A stretch of DNA of 64,000 nt, taken from the NCBI RefSeq assembly GCF_000260795.1, contig NZ_AJGU01000008.1, positions 18,531 to 82,530 of the forward strand. The letters are read 5' to 3'. Made by a program: the position numbers and the translations under genes. Within the stretch, counting starts at the first letter, position 1. Every line of letters begins with the position of its first letter. The DNA comes from Treponema sp. JC4. GTDB taxonomy: Bacteria > Spirochaetota > Spirochaetia > Treponematales > Treponemataceae. The notes beneath the pieces were generated by a model. The model saw only the letters and a list, made by a program, of their open reading frames with translations. It did not search any database and was not told where the DNA came from. Below, piece by piece: positions 1 through 8,082 of the stretch.

Positions 1-1
1 T

Positions 2-2014
2 GCTCAGTGGGGTGGAGCCGCAGTTATCGCAACAATTTGTGCTTCATCAAGCGTAACAGAAGGTCAGGATTTTGTGCCTGTTACTGTTGAGTACAACGAA
101 AAATTCTATGCTGCCGGAAAAATCCCTGGCGGATTTGTAAAGCGCGAAGGTCGTCCAAAGGATAAGGAAATTTTGGTAAGCCGCCTTATCGACCGTCCTA
201 TGCGCCCACTTTTTGAGCCATCTTTTGGTCACGAACTTCAGATTGTTCCAACTTGTGTTTCTTGTGATGGCGTTCACACTCAGGATATTCTTGCTGTAAT
301 TGCCGCTTCTGCTGCAACTACAATTTCTGATATTCCTTTCCACGGCCCGGTTGCTGCCTGCCGTATTGGATACTTGAATGGTGAATACATTGTAAACCCA
401 ACTTTCAAACAGATTGAAGAATCTGAACTTGAAATTGTTGTTGCCGGAACTAAAGACGGATTTACAATGGTTGAAGGTGGTGCAAACGAAGTTTCTGAAG
501 ATGTAATGCTTGGAGCTTTGGAAAAGGCACAGGCTTTCATTTCTGATATGTGTAAACTTCAGGAAGAACTTGCCGCTAAAGCTGGTAAAGAAAAGCTTCC
601 TTTGAATCCTCTTGATGTAACTTTGGCTAACGCTGAACAGATTGAAGCTGAAGCAACTCCACTCCTTAAAGAAGCCTGCTTCCAGGATGGAAAAATGGCC
701 CGCGGCAAGGCTATTGCAAAAGTTGAAAAAGAACTTGCTGCAAAATATGCTGAACAACTTGAAGATCCAATTCAGGCTAAATTGTTCATGACTTTGATGG
801 ACGATATTCAGTACAAGCTTCTCCGTAAATCTATTCTTGATGACGGTGTACGTATTGATGGTCGTAAGACTGACGAAATCCGTCCTATCACTTGTGAAGT
901 AAACGTATTGCCAACTCCACACGGATCGGCTCTCTTTACTCGTGGTGAAACACAGTCTCTTGCTGTTTGTACTTTGGGTACTGCAATGGATGAACAGTCT
1001 TATGATGATATTGATGGAGACAGAAGCGAGCACTTCATCCTTCACTATAACTTCCCTCCATACTCAGTTGGTGAAACTGGTAAGCTTACAACAGGCCGCC
1101 GCGAAATTGGTCACGGAAATCTTGCCCGCCGCTCACTTGCTGCTATGGTTCCAAGCCGCGAAGAGTTCCCTTACACAATCCGTGTAGTTTCTGAAATCAT
1201 GGAATCTAACGGTTCTTCATCACAGGCTTCTACTTGTGGTGGTACTCTCTGTATGCTGGCTGCCGGCGTTCCAATGAAGAAGATGGTAGCTGGTATTGCT
1301 ATGGGTCTTATTACAGAACCTGAGGGAGACAATCCTTACGGACGTTACTCAATCCTTTCTGATATCCTTGGTGAAGAAGACCACCTTGGTGATATGGACT
1401 TCAAGGTAGCCGGAACAAAAGACGGTATTACTGGTTTCCAGATGGATATTAAGATTGCCGGTGTAACAACTGAAATTATGAAGAAGGCTATGGAACAGGC
1501 TCGTCAGGGTCGTTTGCACATCCTTTCTATCATGGAAAAATGCATTGATAAACCAGCTCCTTTGGCTAAGAACGCTCCACAGATTCTTACAATGAAGATT
1601 CCTGTAGACAAGATTGGCGCTTTGATCGGACCTGGCGGAAAGAACGTTAAGGCTCTCTGTTCTCAGTATGATGTAACAATCAACACTGATGATGACGGAA
1701 CTGTAACAATCTATGCTAAGAACGGAATGAACGCAGAAGCTGCTCAGAAGGCTGTAAAGGGTATTACAGAAGATCCAGAAGTAGGAACAATCTATCAGGG
1801 AACTGTAAAACGCATTATGGAATTCGGCGCTTTCGTAGAAATCCTTCCGGGAAAAGAAGGTCTCTGCCACATTTCAAAACTCAGCCGCCAGCGCGTAAGC
1901 AAGGTAACAGACGTTTTGAAAGAAGGTCAGGTAATTCCTGTAAAATTGCTTGAAGTTGACAAGCAGGGAAGATTGAACCTTTCTTATGTTGATGCTTTGG
2001 AAGAAAAGAAATAA
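2..2014 (+). CDS. pnp: Polynucleotide phosphorylase, 5'-truncated by window edge
   Basis: PNPase degrades RNA 3' to 5' by phosphorolysis in the cytoplasm and takes part in mRNA turnover. The reading frame is open from base 2, so the start codon lies outside the window; the 670 visible residues lack only a few tens of N-terminal residues compared with the roughly 700-residue family. They contain the first RNase PH domain (YNEKFYAAGKIPGGF), the helical linker, the second RNase PH domain (around residues 300-520), a KH domain (IGALIGPGGKNVK) and a C-terminal S1 domain (RIMEFGAFVEILPGKEG). A GTG at 74 is internal, because conserved family sequence continues in frame upstream of it. A strong terminator follows, so this gene ends its transcript. 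Confidence 0.97.
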   Translation, partial: AQWGGAAVIATICASSSVTEGQDFVPVTVEYNEKFYAAGKIPGGFVKREGRPKDKEILVSRLIDRPMRPLFEPSFGHELQIVPTCVSCDGVHTQDILAVIAASAATTISDIPFHGPVAACRIGYLNGEYIVNPTFKQIEESELEIVVAGTKDGFTMVEGGANEVSEDVMLGALEKAQAFISDMCKLQEELAAKAGKEKLPLNPLDVTLANAEQIEAEATPLLKEACFQDGKMARGKAIAKVEKELAAKYAEQLEDPIQAKLFMTLMDDIQYKLLRKSILDDGVRIDGRKTDEIRPITCEVNVLPTPHGSALFTRGETQSLAVCTLGTAMDEQSYDDIDGDRSEHFILHYNFPPYSVGETGKLTTGRREIGHGNLARRSLAAMVPSREEFPYTIRVVSEIMESNGSSSQASTCGGTLCMLAAGVPMKKMVAGIAMGLITEPEGDNPYGRYSILSDILGEEDHLGDMDFKVAGTKDGITGFQMDIKIAGVTTEIMKKAMEQARQGRLHILSIMEKCIDKPAPLAKNAPQILTMKIPVDKIGALIGPGGKNVKALCSQYDVTINTDDDGTVTIYAKNGMNAEAAQKAVKGITEDPEVGTIYQGTVKRIMEFGAFVEILPGKEGLCHISKLSRQRVSKVTDVLKEGQVIPVKLLEVDKQGRLNLSYVDALEEKK

Positions 2015-2032
2015 TTTTTTTCTAAGTTAGGT

Positions 2033-2066
2033 AAAGGCTGTCCGTGAGGGCAGCCTTTTTTTTTTT
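2033..2066 (+). terminator. Rho-independent terminator of pnp
   Basis: The stem AAAGGCTGTCC / GGGCAGCCTTT (one G-U pair) around a GTGA loop is followed by a run of T. It lies 19 bases after the pnp stop codon. Confidence 0.9.
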
Positions 2067-2140
2067 ACTCTCTCTAAAAATCTTCAGAAAAATTTAAAAA
2101 ATATCTTGCAATTTTACTGATAATATGGTTTTATATTCGC

Positions 2141-2177
2141 GTTAGTTAAGCCTAACGTGTTAGTTTAGGATAACTAA
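2141..2177 (+). promoter_or_regulatory. Nested GTTAG/CTAAC inverted repeats in the leader of the outer-membrane protein gene
   Basis: Three interlocking arms are visible: GTTAG (2141-2145) with CTAAC (2152-2156), that same CTAAC with GTTAG (2159-2163), and TTAGTT (2160-2165) with AACTAA (2172-2177). The block ends just before the Shine-Dalgarno GGAG (2181-2184). It can fold as alternative hairpins in the mRNA leader or serve as tandem operator half-sites. No convincing -35/-10 pair with normal spacing was found; TTGCAA at 2106 and TATATT at 2132 are the nearest elements. The rest of the 176-base gap (2015-2190) holds the pnp terminator and AT-rich sequence. Confidence 0.45.
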
Positions 2178-2190
2178 AAAGGAGTTATAA

Positions 2191-3303
2191 ATGTTTAAAT
2201 CAAAAATTGCTGCAGTTGGTGTAGCTCTTTCTTTGGCATCAGCCTTTGCATTTGCAGAAGCTGAAGTATCGTTCTCAAACAAACTTTCAAGCGATATCGT
2301 AAACATCACAAAAGTTGAAGATGCAGATTCTGAATCAACATTTGCTGGAATCAAAAATAAAACTACTTTTGAATATTCTTCAGAAAAAGTTGATGCAGGT
2401 ATTGAACTTGTTTTCTGGTCTATAAATGAAGATCTTTACGACTTTGATGGTGAAAAATATTTTGGTATTGGTGCTACTGAAGATCCTGGCTTTGGTTATG
2501 ATTTTGGAGATACTTTCGTAGAAGTACGTCCATTTGATTTCCTTGGTTTTGAATTCCACGAAAAAGTTTGGGCAACAGCTTCTTACTTTCCAATCTGGGA
2601 TGACAATGCTTCAACAGGTAATCTTGGAAGCGATTTAGGTCTTCTTATCCGTCCTGTAGAAGGTCTTACTCTTGCAGGTGGTATAGATTTCTTCTCTGTA
2701 TTCGGACACGATACATATAAGCCTGTTGTAAACTTTGGCGCTGGATATGCAAATGATGTTTTTGAACTTGCTGCTACAGTAAAAAATATCTGTGATAACA
2801 AAGAAACTGATGTAAATAACAGAGACGGTTTTGCCTTCGGCCTTTATGCAAGTCTTTTGAAAATCGAAGGTCTTGTTCTTGGCGCAGGCTTTGGTTACAA
2901 CGATTCAGTTGCTCCAGATGTAACTAAAATTCATGCTTCTGGTAAAGAAGGTGTGTCTGGAAATATCATGACTCTTACTGCAACTTATGAACTTGATGCC
3001 TTCCACACAGTTGGTGAATTTGCAACAAACTTCACAAATAACAAAGAAGATGCAGAGTATGATTTTTATCTTGCTGTAACAGCCGGCTACAATGTTCTTG
3101 AAAATCTTTCTGCTGACTGTGCTTTTGCAGCTGCTTTGGATGCAGAATCTGATGAAGAAAAGAAAACTGAAAACGTATACCAGATCAATCCTTCTGTAAC
3201 TTATACTCTTGGAAATCACGAGCTTAGCGCCGGTGTAAACTTCTTCTTCGGAAAAGACTACTCAAATGTAAATTTCCCTGTTTACTGGAAATACTCTTTC
3301 TAA
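2191..3303 (+). CDS. Putative outer-membrane beta-barrel protein (treponemal porin-like)
   Basis: This is a 370-residue secreted protein. It has a typical signal peptide of about 22 residues with an AFA|EAE-like cleavage site. The mature part is made of alternating short hydrophobic/aromatic strands and acidic, glycine-rich turns, and ends in an aromatic residue (KYSF), as bacterial outer-membrane barrels do. I recognise the type but not a named family. Start choice: the ATG has a good Shine-Dalgarno (AAGGAG) 6 bases upstream. It is a single-gene unit with its own hairpin-rich leader and a strong terminator, which suits an abundant, separately regulated surface protein. An alternative is a soluble periplasmic beta protein. 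Confidence 0.7.
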   Translation: MFKSKIAAVGVALSLASAFAFAEAEVSFSNKLSSDIVNITKVEDADSESTFAGIKNKTTFEYSSEKVDAGIELVFWSINEDLYDFDGEKYFGIGATEDPGFGYDFGDTFVEVRPFDFLGFEFHEKVWATASYFPIWDDNASTGNLGSDLGLLIRPVEGLTLAGGIDFFSVFGHDTYKPVVNFGAGYANDVFELAATVKNICDNKETDVNNRDGFAFGLYASLLKIEGLVLGAGFGYNDSVAPDVTKIHASGKEGVSGNIMTLTATYELDAFHTVGEFATNFTNNKEDAEYDFYLAVTAGYNVLENLSADCAFAAALDAESDEEKKTENVYQINPSVTYTLGNHELSAGVNFFFGKDYSNVNFPVYWKYSF

Positions 3304-3332
3304 TCTGAATTAAAAAAATATTTGATACCTTT

Positions 3333-3370
3333 GGGCCGGATTGTCATCAGCGTGCGATCCGGCCCTTTTT
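3333..3370 (+). terminator. Rho-independent terminator after the outer-membrane protein gene
   Basis: Perfect 9-bp stem GGGCCGGAT / ATCCGGCCC with a 15-base loop, followed by TTTTT. Confidence 0.92.
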
Positions 3371-3445
3371 ACAGCTTTGCTGGAAAAATTAAGCAAGCCG
3401 AAGGGGTGCGACTTTTTTTTTGCAGTTTATACAAAGCGGTGAATG

Positions 3446-3454
3446 TGCTATAAT
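3446..3454 (+). promoter_or_regulatory. Extended -10 promoter of eda
   Basis: A perfect extended -10 (TG-n-TATAAT, 3446-3454) ends 7 bases before the ATG at 3462; TTTATA at 3426-3431 is a weak -35 with 17-base spacing. Transcription would start at or next to the start codon, and no Shine-Dalgarno is present between the box and the ATG. The mRNA is therefore inferred to be leaderless. Confidence 0.7.
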
Positions 3455-3461
3455 TAATAAA

Positions 3462-4046
3462 ATGTTTGAAGAAATTGTCACTCGCCTTAGCGAAGTAAAA
3501 ATAGTTCCTGTTGTTACAGTTTTTGATAAAGAGGAAGCTGTAAAATTAGCCCATTCACTTGTAAGCCGCGGTTACAGCGCCGTGGAGTTTGCCTTTAGAA
3601 GTGCAACTGCCTCTGATGAAGATTTTAATAAAATTGCAGAATGTATAAGTGCTGTAAGAAAACTTTGTCCAAAAATGCTTTGTGGGGCAGGAACTGTAAT
3701 TAATCCAAAGCTTGCAAAACTTGCAAAAAAAAGCGGTGCTCAGTTTGTTATGGCTCCGGGTTTTAATCCGGCAACTGTAGAATGGTGCATAAAGAATGAC
3801 CTTGCGATTTTCCCCGGCATTAATACACCAAGCCAGGTTGAAGAGGCTCTTATGTACGGGCTTGGAGTCCTGAAATTTTTCCCTGCAGAAGTCAGCGGCG
3901 GAGTAAAAATGCTCAAGGCTCTTTCAGGCCCTTTCCCTAATGTAAAGTTTATTCCAACCGGCGGAATTGATGCTGCCAACTCAGAAGATTATCTTGCCTG
4001 TAAAAATGTAATAGCAGTCGGCGGTACCTGGGTGTTAAAATCTTAG
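3462..4046 (+). CDS. eda: KDPG/KHG aldolase
   Basis: Class I aldolase that splits 2-keto-3-deoxy-6-phosphogluconate to pyruvate and glyceraldehyde 3-phosphate, or 4-hydroxy-2-oxoglutarate to pyruvate and glyoxylate. The 194 residues match the usual family size (about 200-215). Visible motifs are VEFAFRS with the catalytic Glu42 and Arg46, the GAGTV loop (residues 75-79), APGFNP, and VLKFFPAE with the Schiff-base Lys138. The ATG at 3462 was chosen over an upstream in-frame start at 3420, because the family N-terminus begins here and the -10 box lies inside the longer version. No 6-phosphogluconate dehydratase gene is in the window, so it may serve uronate/ketogluconate breakdown instead of a full Entner-Doudoroff route (inference). 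Confidence 0.93.
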   Translation: MFEEIVTRLSEVKIVPVVTVFDKEEAVKLAHSLVSRGYSAVEFAFRSATASDEDFNKIAECISAVRKLCPKMLCGAGTVINPKLAKLAKKSGAQFVMAPGFNPATVEWCIKNDLAIFPGINTPSQVEEALMYGLGVLKFFPAEVSGGVKMLKALSGPFPNVKFIPTGGIDAANSEDYLACKNVIAVGGTWVLKS

Positions 4047-4071
4047 TGATGAATCTTTTTTAATTATCCCT

Positions 4072-4077
4072 TATAAT
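4072..4077 (+). promoter_or_regulatory. -10 box immediately upstream of dut
   Basis: TATAAT at 4072-4077 ends 6 bases before the dut ATG at 4084. No good -35 is visible 17 bases upstream, and there is no Shine-Dalgarno. The geometry matches the eda promoter. Confidence 0.5.
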
Positions 4078-4083
4078 AAACTT

Positions 4084-4525
4084 ATGACAAAGATAAATAT
4101 TAAAGTAGTAGCGAATGAGGGAGCAAAGCTTCCTCTTTATAAAACTTCAGGTGCTGCAGGTGCTGATATCTGCGCACTTTTGAAAGAGCCCCTTGTAATT
4201 GAAAGTGGAAAATCAGCAATGGTTCCAACCGGACTTTTTTTTGAAATTCCCCAAGGTTACGAGGTTCAGATTCGTCCCCGCTCAGGCTTAGCTGCAAAAA
4301 AATGGAGTTACAGTTTTGAATACTCCCGGCACTATCGACAGCGATTACCGCGGAGAAATCAACGTAATTTTAATTAACCTTGGCGATAAGCCTTTTACTG
4401 TAAATAACGGAGACCGCATTGCCCAGATGCTGGTTGCACCTGTAATTCAGGCAGATTTTTCTGTAGTAACAAGCCTTGAAGAAACAGAACGCGGGGCCGG
4501 CGGTTTTGGTTCTACCGGAGTATAA
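4084..4525 (+). pseudogene. dut: dUTPase, interrupted by a +1 indel in an A7 run
   Basis: dUTP diphosphatase hydrolyses dUTP to dUMP and keeps uracil out of DNA. The first frame (from 4084) carries motifs 1 and 2 ([19 protein letters not shown]). The frame one base ahead continues with [21 protein letters not shown] and the C-terminal glycine-rich motif [11 protein letters not shown], ending at 4525. The junction is the A7 run at 4296-4302. With A6 the reading would be [14 protein letters not shown], the expected motif 3 region, and the product would be about 146 residues, normal for the family. All five dUTPase motifs are intact apart from this one base, so a sequencing or assembly error is at least as likely as a true pseudogene. 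The required shift is +1, so the A-AAA-AAA heptamer does not explain it as a -1 site. Confidence 0.88.
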
Positions 4526-4537
4526 GGAAGTTTTAAC

Positions 4538-5840
4538 TTGCCTGATATAACCAAAATAAAGAAGCAGTTCGAGCATGCGCTCCGCATTGTTTCTGACCGA
4601 AAATCAAGATTTTACAAACGCATTGAACCTCTTATTGACCGGATTCTTGAAAAACTGAGTCCGGCAATTGAATTTGTTGAAGAAAAATACGAATGGTTCA
4701 GTGTAAATGTCCTCAAATCAGGCGAGCTTAAAAATCATATTCTTGTAAAATATCTTTTTAAGGATTTATTTTATATTTTCTGGTTGCTTTCCTTTTCTTT
4801 TTTATGATTTTCTTTGTAAACCAGATTCTTCTTACTGTAGAACAGCTGCTTGCAAAATCGGCTCCCTTCAGCGACGTTATGCGCATTATGTTTTACAGCC
4901 TGCCTTTTATTATTGCCCAGTCGGCTCCTTTTGCAACCCTGGTAGGTTTTTCCATGAGTCTTGGCGGCATGATGAGCAGTAACGAAATCCTGATTTTCCG
5001 TGCCTCGGGCTTTTCTTTTATTAAGATTTTCTACCCGGTAATCATTCTGGGAACTGCAATTTCAATCGGTTCTTTTTTGTAAACGATTATCTGCTTCCTC
5101 TGGGAACCATGAAGTATAATCAGCTTTTCAGAAAAATCATGCAGTCCACACCGACCGTTTCGCTTGAATCAAACAGCGTAAAAACTCTGGACAGCACCAG
5201 CATTGTAATGGGGCAGGTGAATTCAGGTTCTGTAAGCGACCTTATTCTTTTCGATACAGATAATGATACTGATAAAATCATTATTGCAGGAAAATCTTCC
5301 CTGCGCGGCGGACAGACAGAAGGGGTTTTAATGGAACTTTCCATGGATGATGCCACAGTCCTTTCTATAAGACATAATGCCAAGCATAATTATGATGTAA
5401 TGGAATCTGAGCGTACTGTCCTCAATGTTTTTGATAAGGCAGTTCTTGGAAATACCTCTCACTCTGCCCGCGAAATGACAACCTACGACCTTTCCCGAGA
5501 GCTTAAACGCATGAAAGAAACTTCCGGTGATACTTACTCAGAAAAACGCCGACTGCGCCTTTGGACAATGGAGTTTCATAAGAAATTTGCCCTGCCTTTT
5601 GGTTCAATCTTTTTTGCCTTCCTTGCTTTTTCTATTGCTTTTGTATTTGGAAAGCATCGCGGCCAGACAATCTGTCTTTTTATTGGTCTTGTTGTCTGCG
5701 TGCTTTACTGGGCAATGCAGATTATGGGGCAGCTTTTTGTTCAGAGGGTAGGTCTTAATCCTTTCTGGTGTATCTGGGTTCCTAACTTTGTAATCGGCTT
5801 TATGGCACTGGCTTTCCTTGCCGTTTTGTTAAAAAAGTAG
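4538..5840 (+). pseudogene. lptF: LptF/LptG-family permease, split by two single-base indels
   Basis: Inner-membrane component of the LptB2FG-type exporter that extracts lipid-linked glycan from the inner membrane. Three consecutive frames encode one protein: 4538-4807, then 4804-5082, then sequence through to 5840. The breaks coincide with T6 runs at 4798-4803 and 5073-5078; one extra T in each gives FSFFMIFFVNQILL and IGSFFVNDYLLPLGT, the canonical LptF TM1 and TM3/strand entry. The restored protein is about 434 residues with six predicted TM segments, a periplasmic jellyroll (around 5130-5500) and an unusual cytosolic N-terminal extension of about 70 residues. The start is TTG with AAGGAAG 7 bases upstream. 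lptG follows directly. As read, the protein is broken; homopolymer sequencing error is a strong alternative. Confidence 0.85.
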
Positions 5841-5858
5841 GCGGAAAGGAGAAGAAGC

Positions 5859-6938
5859 TTGAAACTTGTCGGATATCTTCTAAAAAAAATCATTCCTCTT
5901 TTTGTGGGCGCAGTATTATTTTTTGCCCTGGTTTTGAACCTTGTAGATCTTTTTATGAATCTTACGACTTATCTTCAGAACGGCTCTTCCTGGCATGATA
6001 TCGGCGTGGTTATGCTCAACTATATTCCAAAAACAATCTGGTATGCCGTGCCGGTTGCAATTCTCTTTTCTTCTTCCTATTCGCTCAGTAACATGTATGC
6101 CAACAATGAGCTTCAAGCCCTTTTTGCTTCCGGTGTTTCGCTTTTTAAGTTTACTTCTCCTGTGCTCATTCTTTCTATTCTTCTTTCCTTCGGGCTATTT
6201 GCCTTTGAAAACGGTCTTGTAGTTCAGACTTACGAAAAAAAGATGAAGCTGCAGAATCAGCTGCTTCAGAAATTTGAAAGCGACAATAATAATAATGTAA
6301 TTGTAATTTCAGAAAACGGTAAAATTATTTATAATGCCGCCAGATATTTTGAAGAGACAAAACGCCTGCAAAATCTTTATGTAATTTTCCGCGATGAAAA
6401 TAAAAACTTTTTAAGCCTTGTTCACGCAGATTTAGCAAGCTGGGATTTTGAACTTAAACACTGGCGCCTTCAGAATACTCTGGAATATGTTAAGGATGAA
6501 AATGGCCGCTTTACAAGCAGAGCTTTTGACCCCCTGCTTGAAGAAAATCTTACTGAATCTTATGAAATCTTCCGAAAAAATATTGTAGACGTTCAGTCGG
6601 TTTCTGCAAAGGAAGCAAAAATCTATATCGATCATCTTAGAAAAGCCGGCCTTCCTTTTGGGGAGCAGCTTTCGGAATACTACAAGAAATTTGCCTTTCC
6701 CTTTATCGTCTTTATTGTAGTTTTTCTTTCAATCGGACTTACAGGAAAGACAAGAAAGAACGTTCTTTTAATCAGCCTTGCTTCCTGCATCAGCGCTTCT
6801 GTACTTTTTTATGTAATGCACATGGTAACAATGGTTTTTGCAAAGCACGGCTATATTTCACCTTTTGCAGGTGCCTGGTCGCCTGTGATTTTATTTACAA
6901 TTGCGAGTATAATATTATTAAAATATAGTAGGACTTAG
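5859..6938 (+). CDS. lptG: LptF/LptG-family permease (second subunit)
   Basis: Partner of the preceding gene in the envelope glycolipid-export ABC complex. The 359 residues match the family size (about 355-365): TM segments at about 8-30, 50-78 and 98-120, a periplasmic beta-rich domain (about 125-265), and TM segments at 276-296, 300-323 and 333-355. NELQALFASGVS is the conserved cytosolic coupling-helix motif. The TTG start at 5859 has a strong Shine-Dalgarno (AAAGGAG) 7 bases upstream. It is 18 bases downstream of lptF, with tgt one base further on, which implies one transcript. The choice of lptG over lptF for this copy rests on gene order. The intact state of this gene argues that its broken neighbour is needed in the living organism. 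Confidence 0.88.
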   Translation: MKLVGYLLKKIIPLFVGAVLFFALVLNLVDLFMNLTTYLQNGSSWHDIGVVMLNYIPKTIWYAVPVAILFSSSYSLSNMYANNELQALFASGVSLFKFTSPVLILSILLSFGLFAFENGLVVQTYEKKMKLQNQLLQKFESDNNNNVIVISENGKIIYNAARYFEETKRLQNLYVIFRDENKNFLSLVHADLASWDFELKHWRLQNTLEYVKDENGRFTSRAFDPLLEENLTESYEIFRKNIVDVQSVSAKEAKIYIDHLRKAGLPFGEQLSEYYKKFAFPFIVFIVVFLSIGLTGKTRKNVLLISLASCISASVLFYVMHMVTMVFAKHGYISPFAGAWSPVILFTIASIILLKYSRT

Positions 6939-6939
6939 T

Positions 6940-8073
6940 ATGATAACAAACATTTTTGACATTAAACATAAATCTGCCGACGGAAAAGCCCGCACCGGCG
7001 TTATTCATCTGGCTCACGGCGATGTTCAGACTCCGGTTTTTATGCCTGTAGGAACCAATGCCACAGTAAAGGCAATGCCAAAGGATTTTCTTGAAGAAAT
7101 TAATTTTGAAATCATTCTTGCAAATACCTATCATCTTTTTTTGCGCCCGGGTGCAGACCTTATTGAAGAAGCAGGCGGACTTCACGGTTTTTCTAAGTGG
7201 AACCGAAACTTTTTGACAGACTCAGGCGGATTCCAGGTATTCAGCCTTTCAAAACTCAGAAAAATTACTGATGAAGGAGTACGCTTTCAGAGCAATATCG
7301 ACGGAAGCTACCACATGTTCACGCCGGAAAGCGTAGTTCAGACCCAGAGAAAGTTTAATTCCGACATTCAGATGCAGCTGGACGTATGCACAGGGGCGGG
7401 TGAACCCCGCAAAGTTGCAGAAAAAGCCCTTAAGGTTACCTGCGACTGGCTCCTTCGTGCAAAAAAAGAGTGGGAAAGCGAAGTAGAAAAGGGCTACAAG
7501 GGAATGCTTTTCCCAATCGTTCAGGGAAACTTTTTTGAAGACCTGCGTAAGCAGAGTGCAGAGTTTGTAAGCGAACAGGATATGCCTGGTATTGCAATCG
7601 GTGGTCTTAGCGTGGGCGAAACTCCCGAAGAATTTACCCGCTTCCTTAATTACACCGTTCAGTACCTGCCGGAAAATAAGCCAAAGTACGTAATGGGAAT
7701 CGGAACTCCTGAATATATTCTTGATGCCGTACAGGCCGGAATCGATATGTTCGACTGTGTTCTTCCGACCCGCAACGCCCGTAACGGTTCATACTTTACT
7801 CACCGGGGAATGCTTTCCATTAAGCAGGAGCGCTGGACTCACAGTCACGAGCCGCTTGACCCAGAGTGCAACTGCAAGGTTTGCCGCACTTACACAAAGG
7901 CTTACCTCCGTCACATTTTTAAAGAACAGGAAATCCTCAGCTCAATTCTTGCAAGCTACCACAACCTTTATTTCCTCCACAATATGATTGGTGAAATCCG
8001 TGCGGCAATCAACGAAGACCGCTTTGAAGAATACCGCAAAAACTTCCTTGAAAAATTCCACTCGGGAGTCTAG
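6940..8073 (+). CDS. tgt: tRNA-guanine transglycosylase
   Basis: Exchanges guanine-34 for the queuine precursor preQ1 in tRNAs for Asp, Asn, His and Tyr. The 377 residues match the bacterial family. Visible features are FLTDSGGFQVFSL with Asp94 as a likely active-site residue, GGLSVGE, the catalytic region FDCVLPTRNARNG, and the zinc site CNCKVC followed by a distal His (ASYHNLYF). It starts one base after lptG stops, with AGGA upstream, so it is in the lptFG operon. No preQ1 riboswitch is visible. Confidence 0.97.
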   Translation: MITNIFDIKHKSADGKARTGVIHLAHGDVQTPVFMPVGTNATVKAMPKDFLEEINFEIILANTYHLFLRPGADLIEEAGGLHGFSKWNRNFLTDSGGFQVFSLSKLRKITDEGVRFQSNIDGSYHMFTPESVVQTQRKFNSDIQMQLDVCTGAGEPRKVAEKALKVTCDWLLRAKKEWESEVEKGYKGMLFPIVQGNFFEDLRKQSAEFVSEQDMPGIAIGGLSVGETPEEFTRFLNYTVQYLPENKPKYVMGIGTPEYILDAVQAGIDMFDCVLPTRNARNGSYFTHRGMLSIKQERWTHSHEPLDPECNCKVCRTYTKAYLRHIFKEQEILSSILASYHNLYFLHNMIGEIRAAINEDRFEEYRKNFLEKFHSGV

Positions 8074-8082
8074 GGGGCAGCC

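Noticed and set aside
47..1045. Long antisense ORF opposite pnp (332 codons)
   Set aside because: A shadow of the strongly conserved PNPase frame; no signal or family similarity. Similar antisense ORFs opposite hrpA, guaB and uvrA were dismissed for the same reason.
4296..4302. A-AAA-AAA slippery heptamer in dut as a programmed -1 frameshift
   Set aside because: The correct downstream frame needs a +1 shift; the -1 frame meets a stop within a few codons.
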